NCBI RefSeq assembly: GCF_007858185.1
Contig: NZ_VFES01000019.1
Coordinates: 50,742 to 114,741, forward strand
Direction of reading: 5' to 3'
Source: Pseudomonas grimontii
Lineage (GTDB): Bacteria > Pseudomonadota > Gammaproteobacteria > Pseudomonadales > Pseudomonadaceae
DNA: 64,000 nt
Part shown: piece by piece, positions 24,905-33,606 of the stretch
How positions within the stretch are numbered: the stretch's first letter is position 1
Layout: each line of letters opens with the position of its first letter
Program-made: the position numbers and the translations under genes
The notes under the pieces: generated by a model
The model's input: the letters and a program-made list of their open reading frames with translations, nothing else
What the model was told of the DNA's origin: nothing
The model's database searches: none

Positions 24905-26348
24905 GGGAAAACTCCTTGGCCAGCACTTCTTCTACCGAAGCCGGCTTGAATGGATTGACCTTCTGTACCACCAGTGTCCAGAACAGCGCGTATGAAGCCG
25001 TGATTCCGAGCATCACCCCGAACGGCACATAAATGTCCGCTGGGTTCATGCCCGGCGGGGTAATGAACCACATGCCCAGCAAGATGCCGACGCTGGAAAG
25101 AATCTGTGGCAACGGGAAAAACGGCGAACGATAGGCCCGTGGCAGATCCGGACGACGAATGCGCAGGATCACCACCGACAGTGTCACCAGCAGGTAGGAG
25201 AAACTCCACGCACACACCGCCGCCAGCACCAGGTGCATGATGTTGTCGGTGTTGCCGCCCAACCACAGGGCATACAGGCACGGAATCAGCATCGCCACCA
25301 GGATGCACAGCAGCGGCGTCTTGAAGCGCGGGTGCAAATAGGTGAAGACCTTGGGCAACGCGCCGTCCACCGCCATGCCGTAGAGAATCCTCGGCACGCC
25401 CGCCATCAGCGTGTTGATGGTGGCGGCACCGGCAAACAGGAAACCGATCCCCAGCCACAGCGGGCCAATATCCCCCATAACCTGCTGGGCAAAGCGTGGG
25501 ATTGCCATGGGCGTGTCGAGCAGGTGCACGCCGGTGGCGGCATCCAGCACCACGTTTTCCACCTGGCGTTTCATCGCCGCGCCGTAGATGAACATGCAGG
25601 TGGCCACGCTCAACAAACCGAAAATCATGGCCTTGGGCATGACCTTGGCCGAATTGCGCAAGTCCGGGGCCAACGGCGTGACGAACTCGCAACCGACGAA
25701 CATGAACATGGCCATGCCCACCAGCGACAGAATGGTAATCAGGTCGGTGCCCACCAGCGACACGCCGAACCAGCCCTCCAGTTGCACCGCCGGTGCCGCG
25801 ATCAGGCCGAGCACGCCGAACACCATCAGGGTGGTCCACATGCCAAAGGTCAGGATGATCTCGGCCCTGCCGAAGGCGCTGACGCCAAAGGCATTGAGAA
25901 TGCCGAACACCACGACAAACCCCACCCCCAGCAGCCAGGAACCGCCGGCAGACTCCGCCAGGGTATTGAGGTGTTCGAAGTTCACCAGGGCCATGACCCC
26001 GGACAGAATCGTCTCGGCGGTGCCGGCGAACACATGCACGATCAGGTACGCCGACAACGTGCCGGTGATCGCAAAGAAACGGCCCATGCCGCAATTGATG
26101 TAGTCGTAGACCGAGCCGGTGGTCGGCAGGATCGAGGCGGCTTCGGCGAAGGTGGTCGCCTGGGCCAACATCATCACCACCGCAATCAGCATGGCCACCG
26201 CGAAGGCGCTGCCGCCAATACCGAAGCCCATGGTTGCGGTGAGAATCACCGGGCTGGCCATGATCAGGCCAATGGTGCTGGCAAGCGCGGTCGGAAACCC
26301 GACGCTGCCGCCTTTCAAATGCTGTGTGAGCCGGTCATTGATCGACAT
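24849..26348 (-). CDS. APC-family amino acid/amine permease
   Basis: The 499-aa inner-membrane transporter is of the amino acid-polyamine-organocation family with about 12 helices. The first is SVGFPTALASTIGLIMASPV; an FMFVGCEFVTPLAPDLRNSA segment is typical of the fold. GAGGA precedes ATG 26348. It lies in the amine module and has FeaR-type direct repeats upstream (26489-26526), so tyramine or dopamine uptake is the likely role. It runs into DUF3156 with a 56-bp overlap. Confidence 0.8.
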   Translation of the reverse strand: MSINDRLTQHLKGGSVGFPTALASTIGLIMASPVILTATMGFGIGGSAFAVAMLIAVVMMLAQATTFAEAASILPTTGSVYDYINCGMGRFFAITGTLSAYLIVHVFAGTAETILSGVMALVNFEHLNTLAESAGGSWLLGVGFVVVFGILNAFGVSAFGRAEIILTFGMWTTLMVFGVLGLIAAPAVQLEGWFGVSLVGTDLITILSLVGMAMFMFVGCEFVTPLAPDLRNSAKVMPKAMIFGLLSVATCMFIYGAAMKRQVENVVLDAATGVHLLDTPMAIPRFAQQVMGDIGPLWLGIGFLFAGAATINTLMAGVPRILYGMAVDGALPKVFTYLHPRFKTPLLCILVAMLIPCLYALWLGGNTDNIMHLVLAAVCAWSFSYLLVTLSVVILRIRRPDLPRAYRSPFFPLPQILSSVGILLGMWFITPPGMNPADIYVPFGVMLGITASYALFWTLVVQKVNPFKPASVEEVLAKEFSHEPGNPHNRYLEQAAKAV

Positions 26349-26488
26349 GGTGCGGATCCTCGAAAGCGGATTTCTGAGTGGATGCATCGAGCCGTTCAAG
26401 GAGCCGGCGATAAAGCCCTCCCCAGCCAGTCCCTGATCGAAACGGCATCGTGCGCAAAATCACTGTGCACTTCCCGAGCACCGAGCGT

Positions 26489-26526
26489 CTTGCCCATGTC
26501 TGCCGTGGCTTTTGTTGCTGCCTGCC
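26489..26526 (-). promoter_or_regulatory. Putative FeaR-type direct repeats before the APC permease
   Basis: On the minus strand GGCAGGCAGCAACAAA (26526-26511) and GGCAGACATGGGCAAG (26504-26489) start exactly 22 bp apart. The proximal copy matches the boxes before the FAD oxidase and the aldehyde dehydrogenase at 13 of 16 positions. They lie about 140 bp upstream of the permease start. Confidence 0.55.
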
Positions 26527-26549
26527 AAGGCATACGGCTTGGCGGGCAG
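26518..26549. repeat. Stem-loop in the permease-porin intergenic region
   Basis: Arms CTGCCTGCCAAG and CTTGGCGGGCAG pair with one mismatch around an 8-base loop. No T-run follows on either strand, so it is not an obvious terminator. It overlaps the distal FeaR-type box and may be coincidental to it. Confidence 0.5.
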
Positions 26550-26639
26550 GATCAATTACGTGGCACGCAGGTGAAAGACTTCCTCCGCCTGGGGTCATCT
26601 TAATGCGCCCTCGACCTAACCATGCTGGGGAATATAACA

Positions 26640-27968
26640 ATGGAGCACACACTGAAACCACGCACGCTGTCCTTGGTCGTCGGCCTGGGTATCGCGCTGT
26701 TGATCGGCCATTCGTCGGCCCAGGCCTATGAGCTGTATGCCGACGAGGATACCCACCTGAATGCGGACTTCCTGGCGGTATATGGCCTGTTCAACAGCCG
26801 CCACAACTACGACGGCACAGCGGGCGGCTCGACCTGGCGCGAAGGGTTCATCAAGTACGGGGTGAGCGGCGACCAGGGCCTGGCCGGGAACGGCACCGCG
26901 TATGGCGCGCTCAATTGGGTCAGCTCCGGCACCTGGGGCGACGGCGATGCGGCGGGCAACACCGATGGCAGCGAACGCACCACCAAAATCGAAGACGCCT
27001 ACCTGGGATGGCGCTCGGCCGACCTGTTCCCGGCGCTGGGCAAGGACGGTGTGGATTTTTCCGTCGGACGCCAGGTGGTCAAGATCGGCCGGGGTTTCCT
27101 GATCAACGACGACGGCCCCAACCTCGGCAAAGGCCCGGCTGACGGCGCGCTGAACCGAGGCGGCGCCTATTACCTGGCGGCACGCCACGCCTTCGACCGC
27201 ACTGCGGTGCTGCGCCTGGGCGGGCAAGAGGGGCTGCACGGCTCGGTGCTGTGGCTCAAGTCAGACAACCGCGCCCAGGCCGAAACCGAACTGGCGGCGG
27301 GCACCCTCGACTACACGGCCGCCGCCGGAACGCTGGGGCTGACCTGGGTCCACGGCATGAACGTCACCGACCAGTGGGCCAGCGACTTCCAGAAACAGCG
27401 TGAGGGCCTGGACACTTACAGCGTGCGCGGCGAAGGCAGCGCCGGTATCGACAACGCCAGCTTCGCCTTCGAATACGCCTGGCAAGACAAGGACGCGGGG
27501 CCGGAAAAAGCCTGGTACGCCGAGGCCGGCTACACTTTCGCCGATGTCGGTTGGTCGCCCAAAGTGACCTACCGCTACACGCGCTACTCGCAAAAATGGG
27601 ACCCGCTGTTCACCGGGCTTAGCACCGGCTACGGCACCTGGTTCCAGGGTGAAGTCGCCTCCAACTATGCCGGCCCGTTCAACAGCAACACCGGCATCCA
27701 TCACGTCGGTCTCAAGGCGACGCCCCTGGAGAACCTGACAGTCGGCGCGCTGTACTTCGACTTCAATACCCTGCGCAAAAACAATGCGCTGAACCTCGAC
27801 GCCCGGGAACTGGACCTGTACGCCGAATGGGCGGTCAACAGCCACCTGATCATCAGCCCGCTGGTGGGCATTTACCAACCCAAAAAGGATGCCGACAGCG
27901 GCGGTAACCAGGTGGGTGGCAACGGCACCAACCTCTACAGCCAACTGACCGTGGCCGTGCCCTTCTGA
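26640..27968 (+). CDS. Outer-membrane porin, alginate-export-like family
   Basis: The 442-aa protein has a signal peptide (about residues 1-29, cleavage near AQA-YE), then a beta-barrel with repeated aromatic-rich strands and a terminal Phe (LTVAVPF). Stretches such as VDFSVGRQVVKIGRGFLIND and WFQGEVASNYAGPFNSNTG place it with large porins of the alginate-export/OprB-like superfamily. ATG 26640 follows GGGG by 9 bp; an ATG 18 bp earlier is also in frame. It is divergent from the APC permease, so it is probably the outer-membrane partner for amine uptake. Confidence 0.75.
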   Translation: MEHTLKPRTLSLVVGLGIALLIGHSSAQAYELYADEDTHLNADFLAVYGLFNSRHNYDGTAGGSTWREGFIKYGVSGDQGLAGNGTAYGALNWVSSGTWGDGDAAGNTDGSERTTKIEDAYLGWRSADLFPALGKDGVDFSVGRQVVKIGRGFLINDDGPNLGKGPADGALNRGGAYYLAARHAFDRTAVLRLGGQEGLHGSVLWLKSDNRAQAETELAAGTLDYTAAAGTLGLTWVHGMNVTDQWASDFQKQREGLDTYSVRGEGSAGIDNASFAFEYAWQDKDAGPEKAWYAEAGYTFADVGWSPKVTYRYTRYSQKWDPLFTGLSTGYGTWFQGEVASNYAGPFNSNTGIHHVGLKATPLENLTVGALYFDFNTLRKNNALNLDARELDLYAEWAVNSHLIISPLVGIYQPKKDADSGGNQVGGNGTNLYSQLTVAVPF

Positions 27969-27977
27969 CCGGCCTCA

Positions 27978-27998
27978 GGAGCTGCGCAACGCAGCTCC
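27978..27998 (+). terminator. Stem-loop after the porin gene
   Basis: GGAGCTGCG and CGCAGCTCC form a perfect 9-bp stem around CAA, 10 bp after the porin stop and between convergent genes. A clear T-run is missing, so termination strength is uncertain. Confidence 0.5.
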
Positions 27999-28001
27999 CT
28001 C

Positions 28002-28973
28002 CTAGCGTTCGTGCTGATGCAGCATCGTCTGGATCTGATGGGTCGCCTGGCGAGTGTTTTCCGCCAGCTTGCGCACCTCATCGGCGACCACCGAAAACCC
28101 ACGCCCGACCTCGCCGGCCCTGGCCGCTTCAATGGCGGCGTTCAAGGCCAGCAGGTTGGTCTGGTCGGCGATGCCCTTGATCACACTCACCACCGTGGCG
28201 ATCTGGCCGTAGGTGGCCTGATTGTGCTCGAGCAACTGCTGATGCGTGGTCTTCGCCGACTGCTCATCGCTGATGTCCCGTACCGCGCCGAGCACCCGCG
28301 TCAGACGGCCCTGGGCATCGCGCACCGCTCGCCCGCGCTCGCGACACCAGATGTAGTCCCGGGTCTTGTGGCGCATCCGGTATTCAAACACGTACTCACC
28401 GCTGCCCTGGGGCGCAAGGATTTCCCGGTCGAAGATCGCCATGATCTTCGGCAGGTCGTCGGGGTGGGTGATGCTGACCTGCGCGTCCCAGCCGTCGGGC
28501 AACTCATGGGGCGCGTAGCCGAGGAGCAGGCGGAACTGACTGAAAATCCGCATGCGGCTGGCGGGGTCCTGCACGTCACCGTTGACCACGGTGATGTCCC
28601 AGCAGCCTTCGGTCATGGTGCAGAGCAGCAGCTCCCAGATCTGCGTCTCGTGTTGATGCGCAAGGGCGCGCTGCGCCTGCTCACGCAACTCGGCTTCCAG
28701 CGCCTGTTCACGCAGCCCGGCCTGTTCCAGTTGCTGGCGAAGCACGGCAAGTGCCTGTTCGCTGCGCGCCCCTTGGGCAGCCTGGTCGCGGGCTGACTCC
28801 TCGAGCAACAGCAACTGCCGCGCAGCCTGCGCACGTTGTATGGCGAGTTGCTCCAAGTCGGCCTGCACCGACGGATAAGCATGCAGCGCTTGGGTTTGCA
28901 ACGCCTCACCGGTCAGCAGTTGCTTGACGACGGCGACAATGTCCTGCATCGGCGGTTTTTTCTTGAAGAACAT
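28002..28973 (-). CDS. Soluble PAS-containing methyl-accepting chemotaxis protein with a minimal signalling tip
   Basis: The 323-aa protein has a coiled coil rich in Gln, Leu and Ala (about residues 25-110), a PAS/PAC domain (about 115-235, with ISDEQSAKTT at its end) and the MCP hairpin tip IADQTNLLALNAAIEAARAG. It ends about 45 residues after that, so the long antiparallel signalling bundle is missing. No membrane segment is present, so it is cytoplasmic. It could feed CheA/CheW arrays or modulate other receptors. ATG 28973 follows AAGGG. It is convergent with the amine-module porin. Confidence 0.78.
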   Translation of the reverse strand: MFFKKKPPMQDIVAVVKQLLTGEALQTQALHAYPSVQADLEQLAIQRAQAARQLLLLEESARDQAAQGARSEQALAVLRQQLEQAGLREQALEAELREQAQRALAHQHETQIWELLLCTMTEGCWDITVVNGDVQDPASRMRIFSQFRLLLGYAPHELPDGWDAQVSITHPDDLPKIMAIFDREILAPQGSGEYVFEYRMRHKTRDYIWCRERGRAVRDAQGRLTRVLGAVRDISDEQSAKTTHQQLLEHNQATYGQIATVVSVIKGIADQTNLLALNAAIEAARAGEVGRGFSVVADEVRKLAENTRQATHQIQTMLHQHER

Positions 28974-29238
28974 CGGCCTGGCCCTTTCTGATCGAGTCGA
29001 AACCCCGGATCTGATCGCAAACCGAGCGTGATTGCTTGTACCAGCCTGCAATGCCTTTGCGCGTGGCTGCCATCCACAAAAAGCCGGGCGTCGGGCGCTA
29101 TCATGCATCTGTAGGATGGTGATCGGCTTTCAGCCCGTCGATACTTCCCCCCAGGCCCTGCCCACGTCCAAACGACGTTCCGGCCCTTAATGACTTCGTG
29201 ACGAAAACAATAAAAATGTCGCACAGAGGTACATACGA

Positions 29239-30216
29239 ATGAGCCGTCATGATCATGGTCACGCCAGCCTCCTGGAGGCGTTCAGCGCGATGACACTGGA
29301 GCTACAACGTCTGGCACAGGACAAAGACATCGAGCATTTCCACGAAGCGGCGCTGCGCTGCATCAGCCAGCTGCTGCCCTTCGACAGCGCCTGGTGGGGC
29401 CGAGCTGCGCTGATTGACGGCCTGCCGGAAGAGCACAGCTCCTACCTCTACAACCTGCCCCGCAGCTACCTGGCCGACTGGCAATCGATTCGCCATATCG
29501 ATGTGACCATCGCCAGGGTCCACGATGTGCCTGGGCAAGCGGTCATCGTCGACATGCGCAACCCCGCCAACGGCCCCGGGCTCAACTGGCTCGGCACGTG
29601 CTACACGATTGGTGAATTGCTGTGCGTGGTGTACATCGACCCGCAAACCCACCTCAGCGATCACCTCGCGCTCTACCGTGCGCCCGACGCCGCACGCTTT
29701 ACCGAGCAGGACTGCCTGCTGTTGAACAACCTCATGCGGCACCTGGTGGCGGCGGTCTCGGCCAATCAGATTCGCACCCTGGTGGCCATGCGCGAAGCCC
29801 TCACCCACCCGCGCAATCTCGCGCTTGCCGTGTGCGACCAGCGCGGCACTCTGCACTGTGCGGAACGTGGCTTCGTCGACTTGCTGCTGAGCGAGTGGCC
29901 GGACTGGACCGGCCCTTGCCTGCCGGTAGCGATGGACGCCGGGGGCTATGACGGCAAGCACCTGCAGGTCGAGGCCTCGACAGTCGGCGACCTGCTCCTG
30001 CTGGCCGCCCGCAGCCGCACGGTGCTGATGCAACTGAGCCCTCGGGAGAATGCGGTGGCCCAGGGTTTCGGTGAAGGCAAGACCTACAAGGAAGTCGCCC
30101 GCGACCTGGGTATGTCGCCCAATACCGTGCGCCATCACATCCGCGCCATCTACAGCAAACTCGGGGTCAAGGACAAAGCCCGAATCGCCCACCTGCTGCA
30201 CGCCCCGCCTGACTGA
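29239..30216 (+). CDS. LuxR-type transcriptional regulator
   Basis: The 325-aa protein has a long N-terminal sensor region and a C-terminal LuxR helix-turn-helix (about residues 258-320): LSPRENAVAQGFGEGKTYKE, then DLGMSPNTVRHHIRAIYSKL. No receiver or ATPase domain is visible. It is the first of four collinear genes, ahead of an outer-membrane protein, an MFS carrier and an HDAC-like hydrolase, and probably activates them. A 131-bp gap before the next gene leaves room for a promoter. Confidence 0.78.
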   Translation: MSRHDHGHASLLEAFSAMTLELQRLAQDKDIEHFHEAALRCISQLLPFDSAWWGRAALIDGLPEEHSSYLYNLPRSYLADWQSIRHIDVTIARVHDVPGQAVIVDMRNPANGPGLNWLGTCYTIGELLCVVYIDPQTHLSDHLALYRAPDAARFTEQDCLLLNNLMRHLVAAVSANQIRTLVAMREALTHPRNLALAVCDQRGTLHCAERGFVDLLLSEWPDWTGPCLPVAMDAGGYDGKHLQVEASTVGDLLLLAARSRTVLMQLSPRENAVAQGFGEGKTYKEVARDLGMSPNTVRHHIRAIYSKLGVKDKARIAHLLHAPPD

Positions 30217-30347
30217 TCGGCACCACTGACCCGCGCTGACTTTTTCGCTGTCGTTTTGACGGCCACGGGACACCTTTGCGCTTTTTTTGTCCCTCTGCCA
30301 CCCAAGGGCGAGCCATTCGCCGCACCACACCTCAAAGAAGAGATGCC

Positions 30348-31229
30348 ATGCCCATGATCCAGACCTTCACCCGCAACACCGCACTGGCCCTGCTCGGCGG
30401 CTTGTCGAGCCTGCACGCCAGTGCAGCCGACCTCAATGCCCGGGATTTTTTCGGCGCCCCCTCGGGCACCAGCCTGGGCGTGCTGTACTTGCCGGCAAGC
30501 CGCGCCAGCGACTTCCACGGCCCGGCCGACAGCACCGGCAAGGCCGACCTGAAGGTCAACGCCGTGGCGTACCGCCAAGTATTCTTCACCGACATCTGCG
30601 GCACACTCTGTACCCCACAGTTCATCGTGCCTTTCGCCGACATCAACGCCCGCCTGCCGGGTGCCGGCCAGCACAGCGCAGAAAGCGGTTTCGGTGATCC
30701 CCAGGTCGGCGGTACCGTGTTTTTCATCAACGATCCTGCCTCGCGCACCTACAGCGGCCTACTGACCCTGATCACCCTGCCAGTCGGCGAATACCACGGC
30801 AACAATCCCGATGTATCGCCCGGTGCCAATCGCTGGGGCACCACCTTCGTTTACAACTACACCCAGGGCATCGGTGAAAAATGGGTGCTGGAAGCCAACC
30901 TCGAAGCCCAACTCTATGGCAAGAACGACGACTACTTCGGCAGCGACCTGAAACAGGATCCGCTGTATCGCCTGCAAGCTTTTGCCTCCTACGACTTCAC
31001 ACCCGGCACCTACGGCGCACTGCGACTGATCCACGCCGATGGCGGCGAACTGCGGATCAATGACCAGCGCATCGACAACACCCACAAGCGCTACACCCAG
31101 GTGGGCTTCGAGGTCGGTCATTGGCTGGATAAACAGAACCAGTTGATGTTCGGCCTCTCGCAGAACGTCGCCACCGACAACGGCTATCACGGTACCGACG
31201 CACTGCTGCGCCTGGTCCATATGTTCTGA
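30348..31229 (+). CDS. Outer-membrane protein, phenol-degradation MetA (SphA) family
   Basis: The 293-aa protein has a signal peptide (about residues 1-26, cleavage near ASA-AD) and a beta-barrel body with terminal Phe (LVHMF). Motifs LITLPVGEYHGNNP and SPGANRWGTTFVYNYTQG are the conserved middle of this family, found beside aromatic and aliphatic catabolic genes. It is followed after 22 bp by an MFS gene, and is the second of three such pairs in the window. Confidence 0.75.
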   Translation: MPMIQTFTRNTALALLGGLSSLHASAADLNARDFFGAPSGTSLGVLYLPASRASDFHGPADSTGKADLKVNAVAYRQVFFTDICGTLCTPQFIVPFADINARLPGAGQHSAESGFGDPQVGGTVFFINDPASRTYSGLLTLITLPVGEYHGNNPDVSPGANRWGTTFVYNYTQGIGEKWVLEANLEAQLYGKNDDYFGSDLKQDPLYRLQAFASYDFTPGTYGALRLIHADGGELRINDQRIDNTHKRYTQVGFEVGHWLDKQNQLMFGLSQNVATDNGYHGTDALLRLVHMF

Positions 31230-31251
31230 ACCCCCTCATCGGAGCTTGCCC

Positions 31252-32415
31252 ATGAACACCCAGACCCAACCGCTGACCGATGAACGTTCGCGCGCCTCAT
31301 CCCCATTGGCATTGCTGGCCGCCATTGTGCTGTTCGCTGCCATCACCCCGACCATTCTGATGACCGCACCGGCCGTGGCGGCACAACTGGCGACGCAATG
31401 GCAGTTGAGCCCGTCGCAGATCGGTGACCTGTTCTCCACCGAACTCGGCGCCATGAGCCTTGCCACCCTGCCCGCACTGTGGTGGCTCAAGCGTGTCGAT
31501 TGGCGCCGCGCCGCCTTGCTGTCCGGGCTGCTGTTCATCACCGCCAACCTGCTCTCAATGCTGGCCAACGACTACCCGATACTCCTGGCACTGCGCTTTT
31601 GCAGCGCCCTGGCCGGCGGCTCGTTGATGATCATCTGCCTGTCCAGTGCGGCCTCCACGGCCAATCCCGGGCGCGTCTACGGGTTATGGGTGATGGGGCA
31701 ATTGGTGGTCGGGGCGATCGGTTTGAGCATCCTGCCCCAGCTGTTCGAGCACTACGGGTTGTCAGCCTGCTACATGATCCTCGCCGCCTTGATGACGCTC
31801 TTTCTGCCCCTGGCGCGACACTTTCCCCAGGGCAGCCCGGCGCCTGAGAAAACCACCGAGCGCACCACCCTCGTTTCCCGATGGAAAGCCGCACTGGGCA
31901 TTCTGGGCATCCTGAGTTTCTACGTCAGCCTGAGCGGTGTGTGGACATTTATCGGCTCCATCAGCAGCCACTCCGGCCTCTCTGCCGAGGCCAGTGGTGA
32001 GATTCTGGCGCTCGCCACGGTGATGGGCATCGTCGGGGCCGGTTGTGCCTCACTGATCGGCGACCGTCTGCCACGCCTGTTGCTGTTACTGCTGGGGTAC
32101 GCGTTGATGGCAGGCGCCGTGCTGTTGCTGCTGGGCCAACCCGACATGCTGCGTTTTGCCGTGGCGGCGCTGCTCTTCAAGTTCACCTGGACCTTCATCC
32201 TGCCGCTGATCCTGGCCTGCCTGGCCGACCTCGACCGCTCCGGGAAACTGATGAACGCTTCCAACCTGGTGATCGGTGGAGGCCTGGCCATCGGCCCGAC
32301 CGTGGCTGGCCGGATGATCGAAGCCAGCGGCGGCTTCCAATCACTGCTGATCGCAGGGGCGTGCGTCACCGCGCTGTCCCTGGTGTTGATGCTGAGCAGC
32401 CGCCCGAGTGCCTGA
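31252..32415 (+). CDS. MFS transporter
   Basis: The 387-aa inner-membrane carrier has about 12 helices. It has a compact form without a clear motif A, with the N-half PTILMTAPAVAAQLATQWQL and C-half FTWTFILPLILACLADLD. ATG 31252 follows GGAG at 31241-31244; a TTG two codons earlier is less likely. It sits between the outer-membrane protein and the amidohydrolase genes. The substrate is unknown, possibly an acylated amine or aromatic amide in view of the next gene. Confidence 0.75.
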   Translation: MNTQTQPLTDERSRASSPLALLAAIVLFAAITPTILMTAPAVAAQLATQWQLSPSQIGDLFSTELGAMSLATLPALWWLKRVDWRRAALLSGLLFITANLLSMLANDYPILLALRFCSALAGGSLMIICLSSAASTANPGRVYGLWVMGQLVVGAIGLSILPQLFEHYGLSACYMILAALMTLFLPLARHFPQGSPAPEKTTERTTLVSRWKAALGILGILSFYVSLSGVWTFIGSISSHSGLSAEASGEILALATVMGIVGAGCASLIGDRLPRLLLLLLGYALMAGAVLLLLGQPDMLRFAVAALLFKFTWTFILPLILACLADLDRSGKLMNASNLVIGGGLAIGPTVAGRMIEASGGFQSLLIAGACVTALSLVLMLSSRPSA

Positions 32416-32449
32416 AAAGCCCTTTTACCCCAACGAAAATGGAAAGACG

Positions 32450-33556
32450 ATGAGCCGAAAAAGTGCATTTTTCTTCGACGAACTCAGCCTCTGGCACAGC
32501 GCCGGGCTGCACGCCTTGACCCTGCCGGTGGGCGGGTGGGTGCAGCCTCCTGCCGCCGCCGGCCACGCCGAGTCACCGGAAACCAAGCGTCGCTTGAAGA
32601 GCCTGCTGGACGTTTCCGGCCTGACCCGCCACTTACAGGTGCGAAGTGCCGTCGCGGCCACCGATGAAGACTTGCTGCGGGTGCACACGCCCGACTACCT
32701 GCAACGCTTCAAGGCGATGAGCGATGCCGGGGGCGGCGAGTTGGGGCCACACGCGCCCATCGGGCCTGGCAGTTATGAAATAGCCAGGCTCTCCGCCGGG
32801 CTGACCATGGCGGCAGTGGATGCGGTGCTGTCCGGCGACGTCGACAATGCCTATTCTCTGTCGCGCCCACCAGGCCACCACTGCCTCGCCGACAGCGCCA
32901 TGGGCTTCTGCTTCCTGGCCAACATCGCCATCGCCATCGAAGCCGCAAAAGCCCGGCGTGGCCTAGGCAACGTCGTGGTGATCGACTGGGACGTGCACCA
33001 CGGCAACGGCACCCAATCGATCTTCGAAGAGCGCGGCGACGTGCTGACGATTTCCCTGCATCAGGACGGCTGTTTCCCGGCAGGTTACAGCGGTGAAGCC
33101 GATCGCGGGCGCGGCGCCGGGCTGGGCGCGAATATCAATATCCCGCTACCCCCCGGCAGCGGTCATGAGGCTTATATGCACGCGATGGAACGCATCGTGA
33201 TTCCAGCGCTGGAGCGCTTCGAGCCGGAATTGATCATCGTCGCCTGCGGCTACGACGCCAACGCCGTCGACCCCCTGGCGCGAATGCTGTTGCACAGTGA
33301 CTCGTTCCGGCACATGACCCGTCTTGTACGCCAAGCAGCCGAACGCCTGTGCCAGGGCCGTCTGGTGCTGGTGCACGAAGGCGGCTATTCCGAAGCCTAT
33401 GTACCGTTTTGCGGGTTGGCGGCCATTGAGGAATTGGTGGGTGTCAGGACGCAGGTCGGTGACCCGATGCTGGAGTTTGTGCAGTTGCAGCAACCGAAAG
33501 CGGCGCTGGCGGCGTTTCAGTTACGCTTGATCGATGAGTTGGCCGAAGCCCGCTGA
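32450..33556 (+). CDS. Histone-deacetylase-family amidohydrolase
   Basis: The 368-aa zinc amidohydrolase is of the class II HDAC/acetylpolyamine amidohydrolase superfamily. Zinc and catalytic residues are visible in RPPGHHCL (tandem His), VIDWDVHHGNGTQ (Asp and His ligands) and the later VACGYDANAVDPLA and VLVHEGGYSEAYVPF. It removes acyl groups from amines; bacterial members act on acetylated polyamines or other acyl-amines. The gene starts 34 bp after the MFS stop and ends at a strong terminator. The link to amine catabolism in this window is inference. Confidence 0.85.
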   Translation: MSRKSAFFFDELSLWHSAGLHALTLPVGGWVQPPAAAGHAESPETKRRLKSLLDVSGLTRHLQVRSAVAATDEDLLRVHTPDYLQRFKAMSDAGGGELGPHAPIGPGSYEIARLSAGLTMAAVDAVLSGDVDNAYSLSRPPGHHCLADSAMGFCFLANIAIAIEAAKARRGLGNVVVIDWDVHHGNGTQSIFEERGDVLTISLHQDGCFPAGYSGEADRGRGAGLGANINIPLPPGSGHEAYMHAMERIVIPALERFEPELIIVACGYDANAVDPLARMLLHSDSFRHMTRLVRQAAERLCQGRLVLVHEGGYSEAYVPFCGLAAIEELVGVRTQVGDPMLEFVQLQQPKAALAAFQLRLIDELAEAR

Positions 33557-33568
33557 GCGTGACGCAAA

Positions 33569-33599
33569 AAAATCCGATGCCGTTACCGGTATCGGATTT
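33569..33599 (-). terminator. Rho-independent terminator of the C2-C1 hydroxylase genes
   Basis: On the minus strand AAATCCGATACCG and CGGCATCGGATTT form a stem around GTAA, followed by TTTTTTTGCG. It lies just after the C1 stop at 33607 and may stop the convergent HDAC-family transcript as well. Confidence 0.85.
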
Positions 33600-33606
33600 C
33601 GGGCAC

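Noticed and set aside
25233..26603. 456-codon open frame on the plus strand
   Set aside because: Antisense to the APC permease. The product is dominated by His, Gln and Gly without recognisable motifs.
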